A DNA stretch of 64,000 nt from Pandoraea terrae (GTDB lineage Bacteria; Pseudomonadota; Gammaproteobacteria; Burkholderiales; Burkholderiaceae), in the NCBI RefSeq assembly GCF_902459695.1, contig NZ_CABPRZ010000013.1, forward strand, positions 1-64,000, written 5' to 3'. This document shows, piece by piece, positions 1 through 7,730 of the stretch. Numbering within the stretch: position 1 is the first letter of the stretch; each line of letters starts with the position of its first letter. Position numbers and translations under genes: made by a program. Under the pieces are notes generated by a model. The model did not search any database. It was not told the origin of the DNA and worked only from the letters and a program-made list of their open reading frames with translations.

Positions 1-141
1 AAGACGATCATCGTGAACAAGCGCTCGATGGCCGCCGGCTACGCCGGGCTGGACAACGAACTGTTCTATCTCGACAAAACCATGATGGTGTTCGGCGACG
101 CGAAGAAGGTCGTCGAGGATATGGTGAAGACCGTCGAATGA
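1..141 (+). CDS. pntB: NAD(P) transhydrogenase beta subunit, C-terminal end (partial)
   Basis: Only the last 46 codons are in the window. They read KTIIVNKRSMAAGYAGLDNE and then LFYLDKTMMVFGDAKKVVED before the stop at 139-141. This is the characteristic end of the NADP(H)-binding domain III of PntB: the VNKRSM-(A/S)-GYAG stretch contacts NADP, and the closing FGDAK helix is family-typical. The intact protein is an integral membrane subunit that couples proton translocation to hydride transfer between NADH and NADP. The gene starts outside the window, so nothing can be said of pntA or the promoter. The next gene is a damaged porin, so the operon probably ends here. Confidence 0.9.
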   Translation, partial: KTIIVNKRSMAAGYAGLDNELFYLDKTMMVFGDAKKVVEDMVKTVE

Positions 142-305
142 GAGAGGGCGGCCGGCGAGCCGTTCGCGCCGGCACGACTTCCAGGCCGGCGAGACAGTCG
201 CGGCGCGACGTTGGCGGGGAAACGCCAAGGCAGCTCGGGAGCATCCCATGACCCTCGCGAACGCTACGTGTTGGGCATATCACAGCCAATGATGGAGGAG
301 ACAGA

Positions 306-670
306 ATGAGACGAGCGACAAGGGCACCGGCGCGGGTACGTGCATCGACCTGCAGGGTCCGCAGGTGGACGCGGGGCGGATGCATGCTCACCGTGCCGGC
401 CATTGCAGCGATCTGCATGCCGGCGATCGCCACGGCGCAGACATTGGTGACGATGTTGTCTCCAATGTGCCGACCGACCCCTTCGTCCCCAATACGATCG
501 CCGACGCCAACGGCTATGCCCTGTCCAAGCGCACCGAACTGTACGCGCTGGCCTCGTTTCTGCGTAACAACGCGGGCTGGATCTACAACTATTCGACCGA
601 CAGCGTGGGGCCTATTGGGCTCGGCGCGCGACTTAGCGGCTTCGGCGCCGGCATCGTGCATACGTCCTAG
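306..670 (+). pseudogene. remnant of a Gram-negative porin gene, internally deleted and frameshifted
   Basis: A strong ribosome-binding site (ggaggag, just upstream) precedes ATG 306. That frame gives an arginine-rich leader and then a signal-peptide-like segment, MLTVPAIAAICMPAIATAQT. The reading continues sensibly only in another frame, from about 440 to the stop at 668-670, with YALSKRTELYALASFLRNN and GARLSGFGAGIVHTS. This matches the last two beta-strands of Burkholderiales porins, which normally end in HxF, so even the terminal Phe is lost. About 300 residues of barrel are missing between the two parts. The frames do not join, so no full-length product is possible. It may once have served the catabolic operon that begins 51 bp downstream. 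Confidence 0.65.
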
Positions 671-720
671 CGCGTTCCGGCATCGGAACGCAGCCGTCCT
701 TTCATTGATGGAGAGCTATC

Positions 721-1881
721 TTGAGCAAAATCGCATCGCTTGAAACCATGCTCGTGCATTTGCCGACACGGCGCGAACACAAGTGGACCGGTCTGACAGA
801 ACCGATCGGCCGCTACGTCCTCGTGCGGCTGCGCGACGACGCAGGCAACGAAGGTTGGGGCGAGGCGCCCGCGCTAAAGGATTGGGGCGGAGAGTTCGGC
901 CGTTACTTCGGCGAGTCGCCGGCGATCGCTCGGCTCGTCATCGAGCAATACCTCGCGCCTTCCATCCGGGGTCTTGAGGTCGGCAATATCGCCGAACTGC
1001 ATCAACGCATGGACCGGGTGATCAAGGGCTATCCGTACGCGAAGGCGGCGGTGGACTTCGCGGCCTACGATCTCGCCGGAAGGCGTTTCGGTGTGCCGGT
1101 GCATACCCTCCTCGGAGGCCAGTCGCGCAAGCGCGTGGCTGTCACGCATTCGATCGGCCTGATCGAGATCGACCAGGCCGTCCGCGAGGTGGCGCAGGTG
1201 GCCGCCGAGGGCATTCGCACGATCAAGATCAAGGTCGGTGTCGATCCGAAACGCGACATCGAGATGGTCCGCCGCGTGCGCGAGGCGGTCGGGCCGTCGG
1301 TCGAGCTGTGCGTTGACGCGAACGAAGGCTACGAGACGGCCGGCTTGGCGATCCGCACGATTCGCGAGATGGAAGCCTACGGACTCAAGTACGCGGAGCA
1401 GCCGGTGATGGGCATTGAGCGGCTTGCAGAAGTCGCGAGGGCGATCGACACCCCCGTGATGGCAGACGAGAGTGCGTGGAATGCTCACGACGTGATCCAG
1501 ATCATCGAGCGGCGCGCCGCCGAGATCGTCTCAATCTACACGACCAAGCCGGGTGGCCTGTATCGCGCCATGGAAGTGGCGGCGGTCGCCCGTGCCGCAG
1601 GCATCCTCTGCAACGTCAACGGCTCGGTCGAGACCGGTGTCGGCAATCTCGCCAACATCCATCTCGCGTCGGCGGCGCCGGCGGCCACCCTGTCTTGCGT
1701 GGTGCCGCTATCGACCCGTGCCGAGGACCTGGCGGGCCGCGTCGGCGGCATCTACTACAAGGACGACCTGATACGCACGTCGATGCGTATCGTCGACGGC
1801 GCGATCGAAGTGCCCGAAGGGCCGGGCATGGGGATCAACGTCGACATGGACAAGATCAACCAGTACCTCGTGCGCGATTGA
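721..1881 (+). CDS. mandelate racemase / muconate lactonizing enzyme family protein (enolase superfamily)
   Basis: A 386-residue protein starting at TTG 721 behind a ggagag site. It has the enolase-superfamily layout: an N-terminal capping domain (about 1-125) and a (beta/alpha)7-beta barrel. Visible active-site elements are the K-x-K pair in TIKIKVG (K169, K171), the metal ligands D199 (CVDANEGY), E226 (AEQPV) and D249 (ADES), and a second catalytic lysine, K276 (TTKPGG). This two-lysine arrangement is that of the MLE subgroup (cycloisomerases, dipeptide epimerases, N-succinylamino acid racemases), not mandelate racemase, which uses a His-Asp dyad. The substrate is unknown. It is the first gene of a plus-strand operon with a creatinase-like protein and an amidohydrolase, suggesting a cyclic amide or N-substituted amino acid as substrate (inference). 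Confidence 0.85.
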   Translation: MSKIASLETMLVHLPTRREHKWTGLTEPIGRYVLVRLRDDAGNEGWGEAPALKDWGGEFGRYFGESPAIARLVIEQYLAPSIRGLEVGNIAELHQRMDRVIKGYPYAKAAVDFAAYDLAGRRFGVPVHTLLGGQSRKRVAVTHSIGLIEIDQAVREVAQVAAEGIRTIKIKVGVDPKRDIEMVRRVREAVGPSVELCVDANEGYETAGLAIRTIREMEAYGLKYAEQPVMGIERLAEVARAIDTPVMADESAWNAHDVIQIIERRAAEIVSIYTTKPGGLYRAMEVAAVARAAGILCNVNGSVETGVGNLANIHLASAAPAATLSCVVPLSTRAEDLAGRVGGIYYKDDLIRTSMRIVDGAIEVPEGPGMGINVDMDKINQYLVRD

Positions 1882-1905
1882 GCGCCTAAGACAAGGAGAA
1901 GACAC

Positions 1906-3021
1906 ATGCGTGCAGACATCATCGCCCGGCAGGTTCGCGTGATGCAGGCCGAGGGCCTTGACGCCATCGTCGCGTCCTCGCCGGAGAATTTCGCGTACGT
2001 CACCGGCTTCGTCGTGCCGTCGCAGCCGCTGCTGCGCCATCGTCACGCCATGGCCATCGTGACGGCCGACGGTGGGGCGCAATTGTTCGGCGTGGACATG
2101 GAGGAGACGACGATCCGGCGCCAGGCGCCTGAGACGCCGCTGCGCGTCTGGGGCGAGTTTACCGATGACGCCATGGCGGTGCTGGCGTCGCAACTGACCG
2201 GCATGGGACTCGCCGCCGGGAAGATCGGCATGGAGATGGACTACTTGCCGGCCGGCGATTTCGCACGCCTGCAGGGATTCCTGCCCGGCGCCCGCTTCGT
2301 CGCGGTCGAACAGCGGCTCGCTCGCCTGCGCCAGTTGAAGACGCCGGACGAGATCGCGCGCCTTCGATCGCTATCGCGCATTGCCGACCAGGCCATCACG
2401 GATGCCTTCGCCTCAGTTCAGGCGGGCAGCTCGGAGATGGATATCGCCGCCGCGCTGACGCGTGGCGTCTATTCGCTTGGCGCCACGCACTTCAAGTTGA
2501 TGATCGTGGCAACGGGCGAGCGCAGCGAGTTGCCGAACGTCGGGCCGTCGGAGCGGCGCTTGCAGCGCAAGGATGTTTGCCGCGTCGAGATCTTCGCCGT
2601 CAAGGACGGCTACCAGGCCGGCGTGTGCCGGACCGCTGTCGTGCAGGAAGCGCCTGAGCATGCGGAGGAGATCTGGGCCAAGCTGGTCGAGTGCAAGTAC
2701 CAATTGCTCGACATGATCAAGCCCGGTGCAAGTTCCCGCCGGATCTACGAGGCCTTTCTCGCCAAGATGGCTGAGCTCAAGCTGCCGCCGATTTCGTTCG
2801 TCGGGCACGGCATCGGCCTGCATCTGCACGAGGACCCCTACCTCGGCATGTATTCCGACACCCCGCTGGAGGCCGGCATGGTGCTGGGGATCGAACCGCT
2901 TGTCTACCGCACCGGCTACGGCTATGGCATGCAGAACAAGGATATGGTACTAGTGACCGACACCGGTGCGGAACTGCTCTCCGATTACGCGAATACGGAT
3001 CAATTGTTGCTTGTTCGATAA
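1906..3021 (+). CDS. M24 family creatinase/aminopeptidase-like protein lacking metal ligands
   Basis: A 371-residue protein with an N-terminal creatinase-type domain (about 1-135) and a pita-bread M24 catalytic domain. The ATG at 1906 follows an aaggag site. The conserved His of the GHGIG motif (H301), a second His (H308) and the Glu of GIEP (E330) are kept. The two metal-binding aspartates expected in the D-x-G and SD-x-TR positions are replaced (VEIFAVKDGYQAGVCRTAVV, residues 227-246), and the last glutamate ligand becomes Lys (QNKDMVL, K345). Creatinase, which needs no metal, shows the same pattern. A C-N hydrolase of creatinase type is therefore more likely than a proline aminopeptidase. 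It lies between an MLE-type enzyme and an amidohydrolase, 11 bp before the latter. Confidence 0.8.
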   Translation: MRADIIARQVRVMQAEGLDAIVASSPENFAYVTGFVVPSQPLLRHRHAMAIVTADGGAQLFGVDMEETTIRRQAPETPLRVWGEFTDDAMAVLASQLTGMGLAAGKIGMEMDYLPAGDFARLQGFLPGARFVAVEQRLARLRQLKTPDEIARLRSLSRIADQAITDAFASVQAGSSEMDIAAALTRGVYSLGATHFKLMIVATGERSELPNVGPSERRLQRKDVCRVEIFAVKDGYQAGVCRTAVVQEAPEHAEEIWAKLVECKYQLLDMIKPGASSRRIYEAFLAKMAELKLPPISFVGHGIGLHLHEDPYLGMYSDTPLEAGMVLGIEPLVYRTGYGYGMQNKDMVLVTDTGAELLSDYANTDQLLLVR

Positions 3022-3032
3022 CGAGGTTGGCA

Positions 3033-4463
3033 ATGCGTACACTGCTTGAGAATCTGGAGTTTGCCCTGACGGTCGACCGACACGACACCGTGCTGAAACG
3101 AGCATCGATGGTGGTCGAGAACGACCGTATTGCGGCGCTTGGCCCGGCGGCGGAGATTGCCTCGCGCTATCCGCGCGAGGCGTTCGACGAGATCATCGAT
3201 GCCAGCCGCTACGGCGTGGTGCCGGGGTTCATCGACGGTCATGTGCACCTGTCGGAAACACTCTCGCGCGCGGTCTTTCCCGACAACCTCAACACACGCG
3301 CCTGGGTTTTTCACTGGGCCAAGCCGTTCTACGCGCACGTCAACGGCGAGGACGAAGTGGTGGGGGCGAGGCTCGGCATGGCGGAAATGCTGCGCAACGG
3401 GACCACGTGCTTTCTCGACATGGGGGCGCAGAACGATGTCGGCGGCGTGGCGCGCGCGATCGACGCGATCGGCATGCGCGGCATCACCGGACGCCACGCG
3501 GCCGACGTGCGGCCCCAGCAGGTGCCGCACGGCTGGACCGAAGAAATGATGGACCACCATTTCTTCCCTGACGCGCAGACCGCGCTTTCCGTGCTCGAAG
3601 ACACCGTCAAGGAGTGGCACGGGCGTGCCGGCGGCCGCGTGCGTTGCTGGGTCAACATCGAAGGCAAGGAGCCGTGCAGCCTCGAGTTGCACGTGGGGGC
3701 ACGTGCGCTGGCGCAGAAGCTCGGCGTCGGCACGACCTATCACCTGGCCACCAGCGTCGAGGAAATGCGCGTGTCCGAGCGCAAGTACGGCAAGACGCCG
3801 GTGCAGCGGATTGGCGACGCGGGCGGCCTTGGGCCCAATCTCGTCATTGCGCATGCGGTGGCCGTCACCGAATACGAGATCGAGCAGATGGCCGAGCACG
3901 GTACCTCGGTCGCGTTCTGTCCGGCCACGTCGCTCAAGCTCGGCAAAGGCGCTGCCTCGCCCGGCGGGCGTTACCCCGAGCTGATCGAGGCGGGCGTGAC
4001 GGTCGGCTTGGGCACCGACGGCGTGTCGGCCGGCGGTAACCTGAACTTGATGCGGCAGATGTACGTGGTCGCGGGCCTGTTCAAGGACGCGCGCGTCGAT
4101 GCGACGCTGATCGGCGCGCGCAAGGCGCTGCGGATGGCGACGATCGAGAATGCGCAGATGCTCGGCTGGGACGACGAGATCGGCTCGCTCGAGGTGGGCA
4201 AGAAGGCAGACTTCCTGCTGTTCGATCTCGACCATTCGGAATGGACGCCGTATGGCGATCCACTGCAAGCGCTCGTCTGGTCGGCGAGTCCCGCCTCGTT
4301 GGCCCAGACCTGGGTCGACGGGCGCGCGCTGTATCGCGACGACCGGGTGACCACCATCGACGAGAAGCCGCTGCGCGCCGAGGCGCGAGAGCGTGCGGCA
4401 CGCATCGTTGAGCGGGCGGGGTTGGGCGACGCCACACCGGTGGTGTCGACGACCTACGATTGA
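3033..4463 (+). CDS. amidohydrolase family protein (ATZ/TRZ, cytosine deaminase-like)
   Basis: A 476-residue metal-dependent hydrolase. I chose ATG 3033 because acgagg lies 6 bp upstream; an in-frame TTG at 3027 is less likely. The metal-site signature is complete for the single-metal subtype of ATZ/TRZ deaminases: G-H70-V-H72, H237 (TYHLA), H274 (AHAV) and D329 (GTDG). Family members hydrolyse or deaminate N-heterocycles and related amidines. The C-terminal beta-sandwich carries the usual GSLEVGKKADFLLFD phrase. It is the last gene of the plus-strand operon and is followed by a strong hairpin terminator. The substrate is not identifiable; with the creatinase-like neighbour and RidA nearby, a nitrogen-rich compound is plausible. 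Confidence 0.85.
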   Translation: MRTLLENLEFALTVDRHDTVLKRASMVVENDRIAALGPAAEIASRYPREAFDEIIDASRYGVVPGFIDGHVHLSETLSRAVFPDNLNTRAWVFHWAKPFYAHVNGEDEVVGARLGMAEMLRNGTTCFLDMGAQNDVGGVARAIDAIGMRGITGRHAADVRPQQVPHGWTEEMMDHHFFPDAQTALSVLEDTVKEWHGRAGGRVRCWVNIEGKEPCSLELHVGARALAQKLGVGTTYHLATSVEEMRVSERKYGKTPVQRIGDAGGLGPNLVIAHAVAVTEYEIEQMAEHGTSVAFCPATSLKLGKGAASPGGRYPELIEAGVTVGLGTDGVSAGGNLNLMRQMYVVAGLFKDARVDATLIGARKALRMATIENAQMLGWDDEIGSLEVGKKADFLLFDLDHSEWTPYGDPLQALVWSASPASLAQTWVDGRALYRDDRVTTIDEKPLRAEARERAARIVERAGLGDATPVVSTTYD

Positions 4464-4481
4464 GACGGCTGGACAGAAGCA

Positions 4482-4516
4482 ACAAAGGCCCGGGGTGATC
4501 CGGGCCTTTGTGCTTT
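4482..4516. terminator. bidirectional intrinsic terminator
   Basis: A perfect 12-bp stem, acaaaggcccgg at 4482-4493 and its complement at 4500-4511, with a 6-nt loop and a short T-rich tail. It lies between two convergent genes ending at 4463 (plus) and 4542 (minus) and can serve both. Confidence 0.85.
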
Positions 4517-4541
4517 TCCGCGTGGCGAATCCAGCGGGCAA

Positions 4542-5639
4542 CTAACGCAGGATCGTGGCACGCACGTCGGTGAAATCCTCGAGCGAGCGTGCGATCGCTT
4601 GTGCATGCAGGCCGGTGGTGATGAAGACCAGTCGCGATCGTCGATCGTCCGATGGCCAGTCAGGTAAGCATTGTGGTGGATAGAAGACGTGATGGATTCC
4701 GTGGATCACCGTTGCGCCCGGCCTGCCACTGACGTCGAGCAAACCTTTGATGCGCAGGATGTCCTTACCGCGACTTACAAGAAGCAGACTTAGCCATTCC
4801 TCAAAGCGAGGCCAGTCGACCGGCGCGTCCAGCATGACGCAGAAGCTGCCAACGCGCATGTCGTGCCGCAGATAGCGCCCCTGCGCCGCATCGGGGGCGG
4901 CAGAATGGTCATTGTTGCCGATCGTGGCGTCATCCGAGTGCTTGGCAGCGTGACGCTCGGCTGCGAGCCACGCGAGCGCCGAGCCGCGTTTCGCATCCAA
5001 GGAAAAACGCAATGTCCCAAACAACGCGCGCGGCGAGGGCGGGGTCGACAGGGTGCTGCGATGTTGCACGGCCGACGGGTTCAGCGCGGCAAGCCGCTCT
5101 GCCAGCGTGTCGATGCTTGGCGCGGGCATGCAGTCGGTCTTGGTAATCACGATGACGTCGGCAAGCGCGGCCTGCTTGAGTGCCTCGGCATGCGTGTCGA
5201 GCTGCAATTGACCGTGCTCGGCATCGGCGGTAGCGACGAGACCGGCCAATGCGTAGTCGCGCGTGACCAGTTCCTCGGACATCAGTGTGAGCAGGATCGG
5301 CGCGGGATCGGCCAGCCCGGTGGTTTCGACGACGACGCGCGAGAATGGCGGGATGTCGCCGGCCCGGCGCCGCGCCGCCAGGTCGATCAGGGTCTGCGTG
5401 AGGTCGTCGCGCACCGCACAGCACAGGCAGCCCGACTTGAGCAGCACGATCTCGTCGGTCAATGCCTGTACAAGCAGGTGGTCGATCGCGACTTCGCCGA
5501 ACTCGTTGATGAGCACGACCGTATCGTGCATGGCCTCGTCCGCGAGCAAATGCTGCAGCAGGGTCGTCTTGCCGCTGCCGAGGAAGCCGGTCAGGATGTG
5601 GACGGGCAGGCGGGCGCCCGGCGATGCCGTATCGGACAT
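4542..5639 (-). CDS. CobW/COG0523 family G3E GTPase, putative metallochaperone
   Basis: A 365-residue G3E GTPase. I take the ATG at 5639 because it follows the upstream ridA-like gene by 7 bp; a longer frame up to 5669 would overlap it. Seen in order are the P-loop GFLGSGKTT (18-26), NEFGE, the CLCC metal-binding motif of the COG0523 family (C71-C74), ETTGLADP, TKTD, and a C-terminal CobW_C domain ending in the histidine-containing stretch GIHHVFYPPQ. Relatives deliver zinc, cobalt or iron to client enzymes at the cost of GTP. The likely client here is the zinc or iron amidohydrolase encoded convergently just downstream (inference). It is the third gene of the gntR-ridA-cobW transcription unit. 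Confidence 0.85.
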   Translation of the reverse strand: MSDTASPGARLPVHILTGFLGSGKTTLLQHLLADEAMHDTVVLINEFGEVAIDHLLVQALTDEIVLLKSGCLCCAVRDDLTQTLIDLAARRRAGDIPPFSRVVVETTGLADPAPILLTLMSEELVTRDYALAGLVATADAEHGQLQLDTHAEALKQAALADVIVITKTDCMPAPSIDTLAERLAALNPSAVQHRSTLSTPPSPRALFGTLRFSLDAKRGSALAWLAAERHAAKHSDDATIGNNDHSAAPDAAQGRYLRHDMRVGSFCVMLDAPVDWPRFEEWLSLLLVSRGKDILRIKGLLDVSGRPGATVIHGIHHVFYPPQCLPDWPSDDRRSRLVFITTGLHAQAIARSLEDFTDVRATILR

Positions 5640-5646
5640 GGCGGAC

Positions 5647-6114
5647 TCAGTCGATTTCGAAGATCGCATCGACTTCCACTGCGACGTTGCGCGGCAGGGC
5701 CGCGACGCCGACCGCCGCGCGCGCGTGCTTGCCGGCGACGCCGAGCACGTCGACCATCAGATCGGAGGCGCCGTTGATCACCTTGGGGTGCTGGTCAAAG
5801 GCGGGCGTAGAGTTGACGAAGCCTCCGAGGCGCACGCAACGCCGCACGCGCGAGGCGTCCCCTTCGACCGCGTCGTTCAGGTGCGCGAGGATATTGAGCG
5901 CGCACAGCCGCGCAGCGGCTTGTCCGTCCTCGATGCCGAATTCGTCGCCGAGCTTGCCGATATAGGCATCTTCGCCGTCGCGCTTGGGAACCTGCCCGGA
6001 AATGAACAGCAGGTTGCCGGTGCGTACCCACGGCACGTAGTTGGCGGCGGGCGTGCTGCAGTCGGGCAGTTGGAGGCCGAGGCCTTGCAGTCGGGCGGCG
6101 AGCGTATCGGACAT
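5647..6114 (-). CDS. RidA family (YjgF/YER057c/UK114) protein
   Basis: A 155-residue RidA-fold protein of the subgroup with an N-terminal extension. The motif GKHARAAVGVAALPRNVAVE carries the arginine that in active RidA hydrolyses enamine/imine intermediates, and VNSTPAF and LFISGQVP are family hallmarks. RidA trimers release ammonia from reactive 2-aminoacrylate and related imines. Its place between a GntR regulator and a CobW GTPase, facing an amidohydrolase, suggests that it deaminates an unstable imine made in this nitrogen-compound pathway. It starts 64 bp after the gntR stop and ends 7 bp before the cobW-like start, so the three genes are probably co-transcribed. Confidence 0.85.
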   Translation of the reverse strand: MSDTLAARLQGLGLQLPDCSTPAANYVPWVRTGNLLFISGQVPKRDGEDAYIGKLGDEFGIEDGQAAARLCALNILAHLNDAVEGDASRVRRCVRLGGFVNSTPAFDQHPKVINGASDLMVDVLGVAGKHARAAVGVAALPRNVAVEVDAIFEID

Positions 6115-6178
6115 GATCGGATCCAGTGGAGGGTCCGCGGCGAACCGCGGGAATTACCGAAAGCCGGACAGGCGCTGA

Positions 6179-6940
6179 TCAGTCGTTCAAGCGCAACTGC
6201 ATGATCGGCCCGCTTTCGGCGCGGAAAATCGACGACTGAAGCAGGTAGCGCGCCGTGCCGGCGATGTCCTTCTCGACGGCCTGACGAATGGCCACCGGGT
6301 CTTTCGCGGCGAGCGCGGCGAGGATTTCCTCGTGTACGGACGCGTCCCAATTGGTGTCAGGCGCCGACAGCGAGAAGTACATGATCGGGCCGGCCTGCAG
6401 CCAGAGCGTTTCGATTAGCGGGATCAGGACTTCGGACGGGTAGGCCCGGTACAGCGTGAAGTGGAATTCCTGGTTCTTCGACAGGCAGCCGAGGATGTCG
6501 CGCGTCTTGATCGCGTTCAGCAATTCCTTGTTGATTCGATCGAGCTGCTTGATCAGCTTGCTGCTTGAATACGCGACCGCCTCGGACGCCGCCATGCCCT
6601 CGAGCGATTTGCGCACGAGCGTGATTTCATTGAAGCGGGCCTCGGTCAGGCGCGGCACGCACACCGAGCCGTTGGGCTGGATCTCGAGCACGTTGGCGGT
6701 GACGAGCTGAGCGATGGCCTCGCGCACCGGCATTGGGCTGGTGCCGAGTGTCTGGGCGAGCTTGCGCAGGGTGATTGTCTGCCCGGGCACGAACGCGCCG
6801 ATCATCAGGCCATGCTTCAGTTGGGTGTAGACCTTGTCCTGCAAGCCTTTGCGCCGCTTCTGCGGCTGCGCTTCCACGGCGGAGGCGGCAGCCGGGTCAA
6901 GCGACATTTCGCTGGTGGCGGTATTGTCAACGTGCGGCAT
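6179..6940 (-). CDS. GntR family transcriptional regulator, FCD (FadR-like) subfamily
   Basis: A 253-residue protein with an N-terminal winged helix-turn-helix (about 31-95; GTSPMPVREAI is the recognition-helix region) and an all-helical FCD ligand-binding domain. A low-complexity Ala-rich stretch of about 30 residues precedes the DNA-binding domain. FCD regulators usually repress a neighbouring operon until a small carboxylate binds in the metal-containing pocket. Here the gene heads the minus-strand arm gntR-ridA-cobW and probably controls both arms of the 721-6940 locus. A palindromic candidate operator lies about 100 bp upstream (7040-7063). Confidence 0.88.
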   Translation of the reverse strand: MPHVDNTATSEMSLDPAAASAVEAQPQKRRKGLQDKVYTQLKHGLMIGAFVPGQTITLRKLAQTLGTSPMPVREAIAQLVTANVLEIQPNGSVCVPRLTEARFNEITLVRKSLEGMAASEAVAYSSSKLIKQLDRINKELLNAIKTRDILGCLSKNQEFHFTLYRAYPSEVLIPLIETLWLQAGPIMYFSLSAPDTNWDASVHEEILAALAAKDPVAIRQAVEKDIAGTARYLLQSSIFRAESGPIMQLRLND

Positions 6941-7039
6941 GTTGGCTCTCGAGGATCAGTTGGGGTGCGACGGGTAGCCGCAGGCAAGACGAGTTCGCGA
7001 GGTGGGACGGGCAGCGCATTCAGATCAGACTGGCGTTTA

Positions 7040-7063
7040 TTGTGATCACACATAGTAATCACA
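7040..7063. promoter_or_regulatory. candidate GntR operator upstream of the FCD regulator
   Basis: A perfect 10-bp palindrome, tgtgatcaca (7041-7050), is followed by an inverted half-site so that ttgtgat (7040-7046) faces atcacaa (7057-7063). It is embedded in AT-rich DNA in an otherwise GC-rich region and lies about 100 bp before the start of the regulator gene, where an autoregulatory site is expected. The assignment rests on symmetry and position only. Confidence 0.45.
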
Positions 7064-7543
7064 AAAATTCCGGTTGTCAATTCGAGGGAGGCCGCGCGCG
7101 GCCATCGCGCAACGCGCCCGATCGTCTATTTTGGGAATGCAATAGGAATTTCTCGTCTTCTGTGAGAAGAGTAGACGGCGCGTTCTCACAAAAGATGGCT
7201 AACCCGCTGCAATGCGGGGGCACTCTATTCTGTTGCATCCATCGGTTGAACCAGCAGTCGCAAGCAGACGTCGATTGACGGTGAGCCGATCCGCCGCTAC
7301 AGGTACCTTTTGTCCGCGCTTTGCGAGATCCAGAACAGGCCTCGGAGGTCGTGGCTGAACGCCGTGAAATGGTTCATCTCGGGCGCGACCGAAATTTGTG
7401 ATTCCGTGGCTTGCATCGGTACACATGCAGTACAGACGTCAGTTTTGCCAAACTTCGCTAAGTTACTGAAATCGCTGCTTTTTATTGCTACAGACTCCTC
7501 TCGCGGGCGCTTGATTTCTCTAGGCATAGCGCGTTACGGCCAA
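7064..7543. other. gene-free stretch between the gntR locus and the tRNA fragment
   Basis: About 480 bp with no convincing coding frame. Short frames here lack ribosome-binding sites and recognisable sequence. Base composition is lower in GC than that of the flanking genes. It lies directly against the truncated 5' side of the tRNA fragment and could be decayed mobile-element DNA, but no integrase or transposase residue was recognised. Confidence 0.4.
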
Positions 7544-7589
7544 ACTCATAATCCCTTGGTCGCTGGTTCGAACCCAGCACGGCCTACCA
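7544..7589 (+). tRNA. 3' half of a CAU-anticodon tRNA gene (truncated; likely attachment-site remnant)
   Basis: The sequence begins at the anticodon loop (ctcataa, anticodon CAT at 7547-7549). It continues with the 3' anticodon-stem strand, a variable loop, a perfect T-arm (gctgg-ttcgaac-ccagc), the 3' acceptor strand acggcct and the encoded CCA end. The variable loop and T-arm region, cttggtcgctggttc, resembles tRNA-Ile2 (CAU, lysidine type) more than elongator tRNA-Met, but either is possible. The expected 5' half (acceptor strand aggccgt, D-arm, 5' anticodon stem) is absent: upstream bases neither pair with the stem nor form a D-arm. It is therefore not a working tRNA. A terminator follows at once, as after real tRNA genes. 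Confidence 0.75.
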
Positions 7590-7600
7590 TGCAGTACGAA

Positions 7601-7632
7601 AGCCCTTGGCGGTTGCGCCAAGGGCTTTTTTT
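7601..7632 (+). terminator. intrinsic terminator behind the tRNA fragment
   Basis: A perfect 10-bp stem (agcccttggc at 7601-7610 with its complement at 7617-7626), a 6-nt loop and a run of seven T. It sits 12 bp after the CCA end, the usual position of a tRNA gene terminator, which supports the view that the right side of the break is the native tRNA locus. Confidence 0.9.
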
Positions 7633-7730
7633 ATCAGGACAGGACTCAGCCCTTGATGGCCACTTAACCTTACCCGTCCAACTTTTTTAAGGTCAGTTCA
7701 TTTCTGATTGGCATTTTTCGACGACTCTGC

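Noticed and set aside
3000-4541. 513-codon minus-strand frame opposite the amidohydrolase
   Set aside because: Shadow frame with no family resemblance; the plus-strand gene has complete active-site motifs.
7522-7589. Complete tRNA gene
   Set aside because: The upstream bases do not form an acceptor strand, D-arm or 5' anticodon stem; only the 3' half is present.
7297-7690. Small frames across the tRNA fragment as genes
   Set aside because: One contains the GSNPARPT string that arises from translating tRNA T-arms; none has a start signal.
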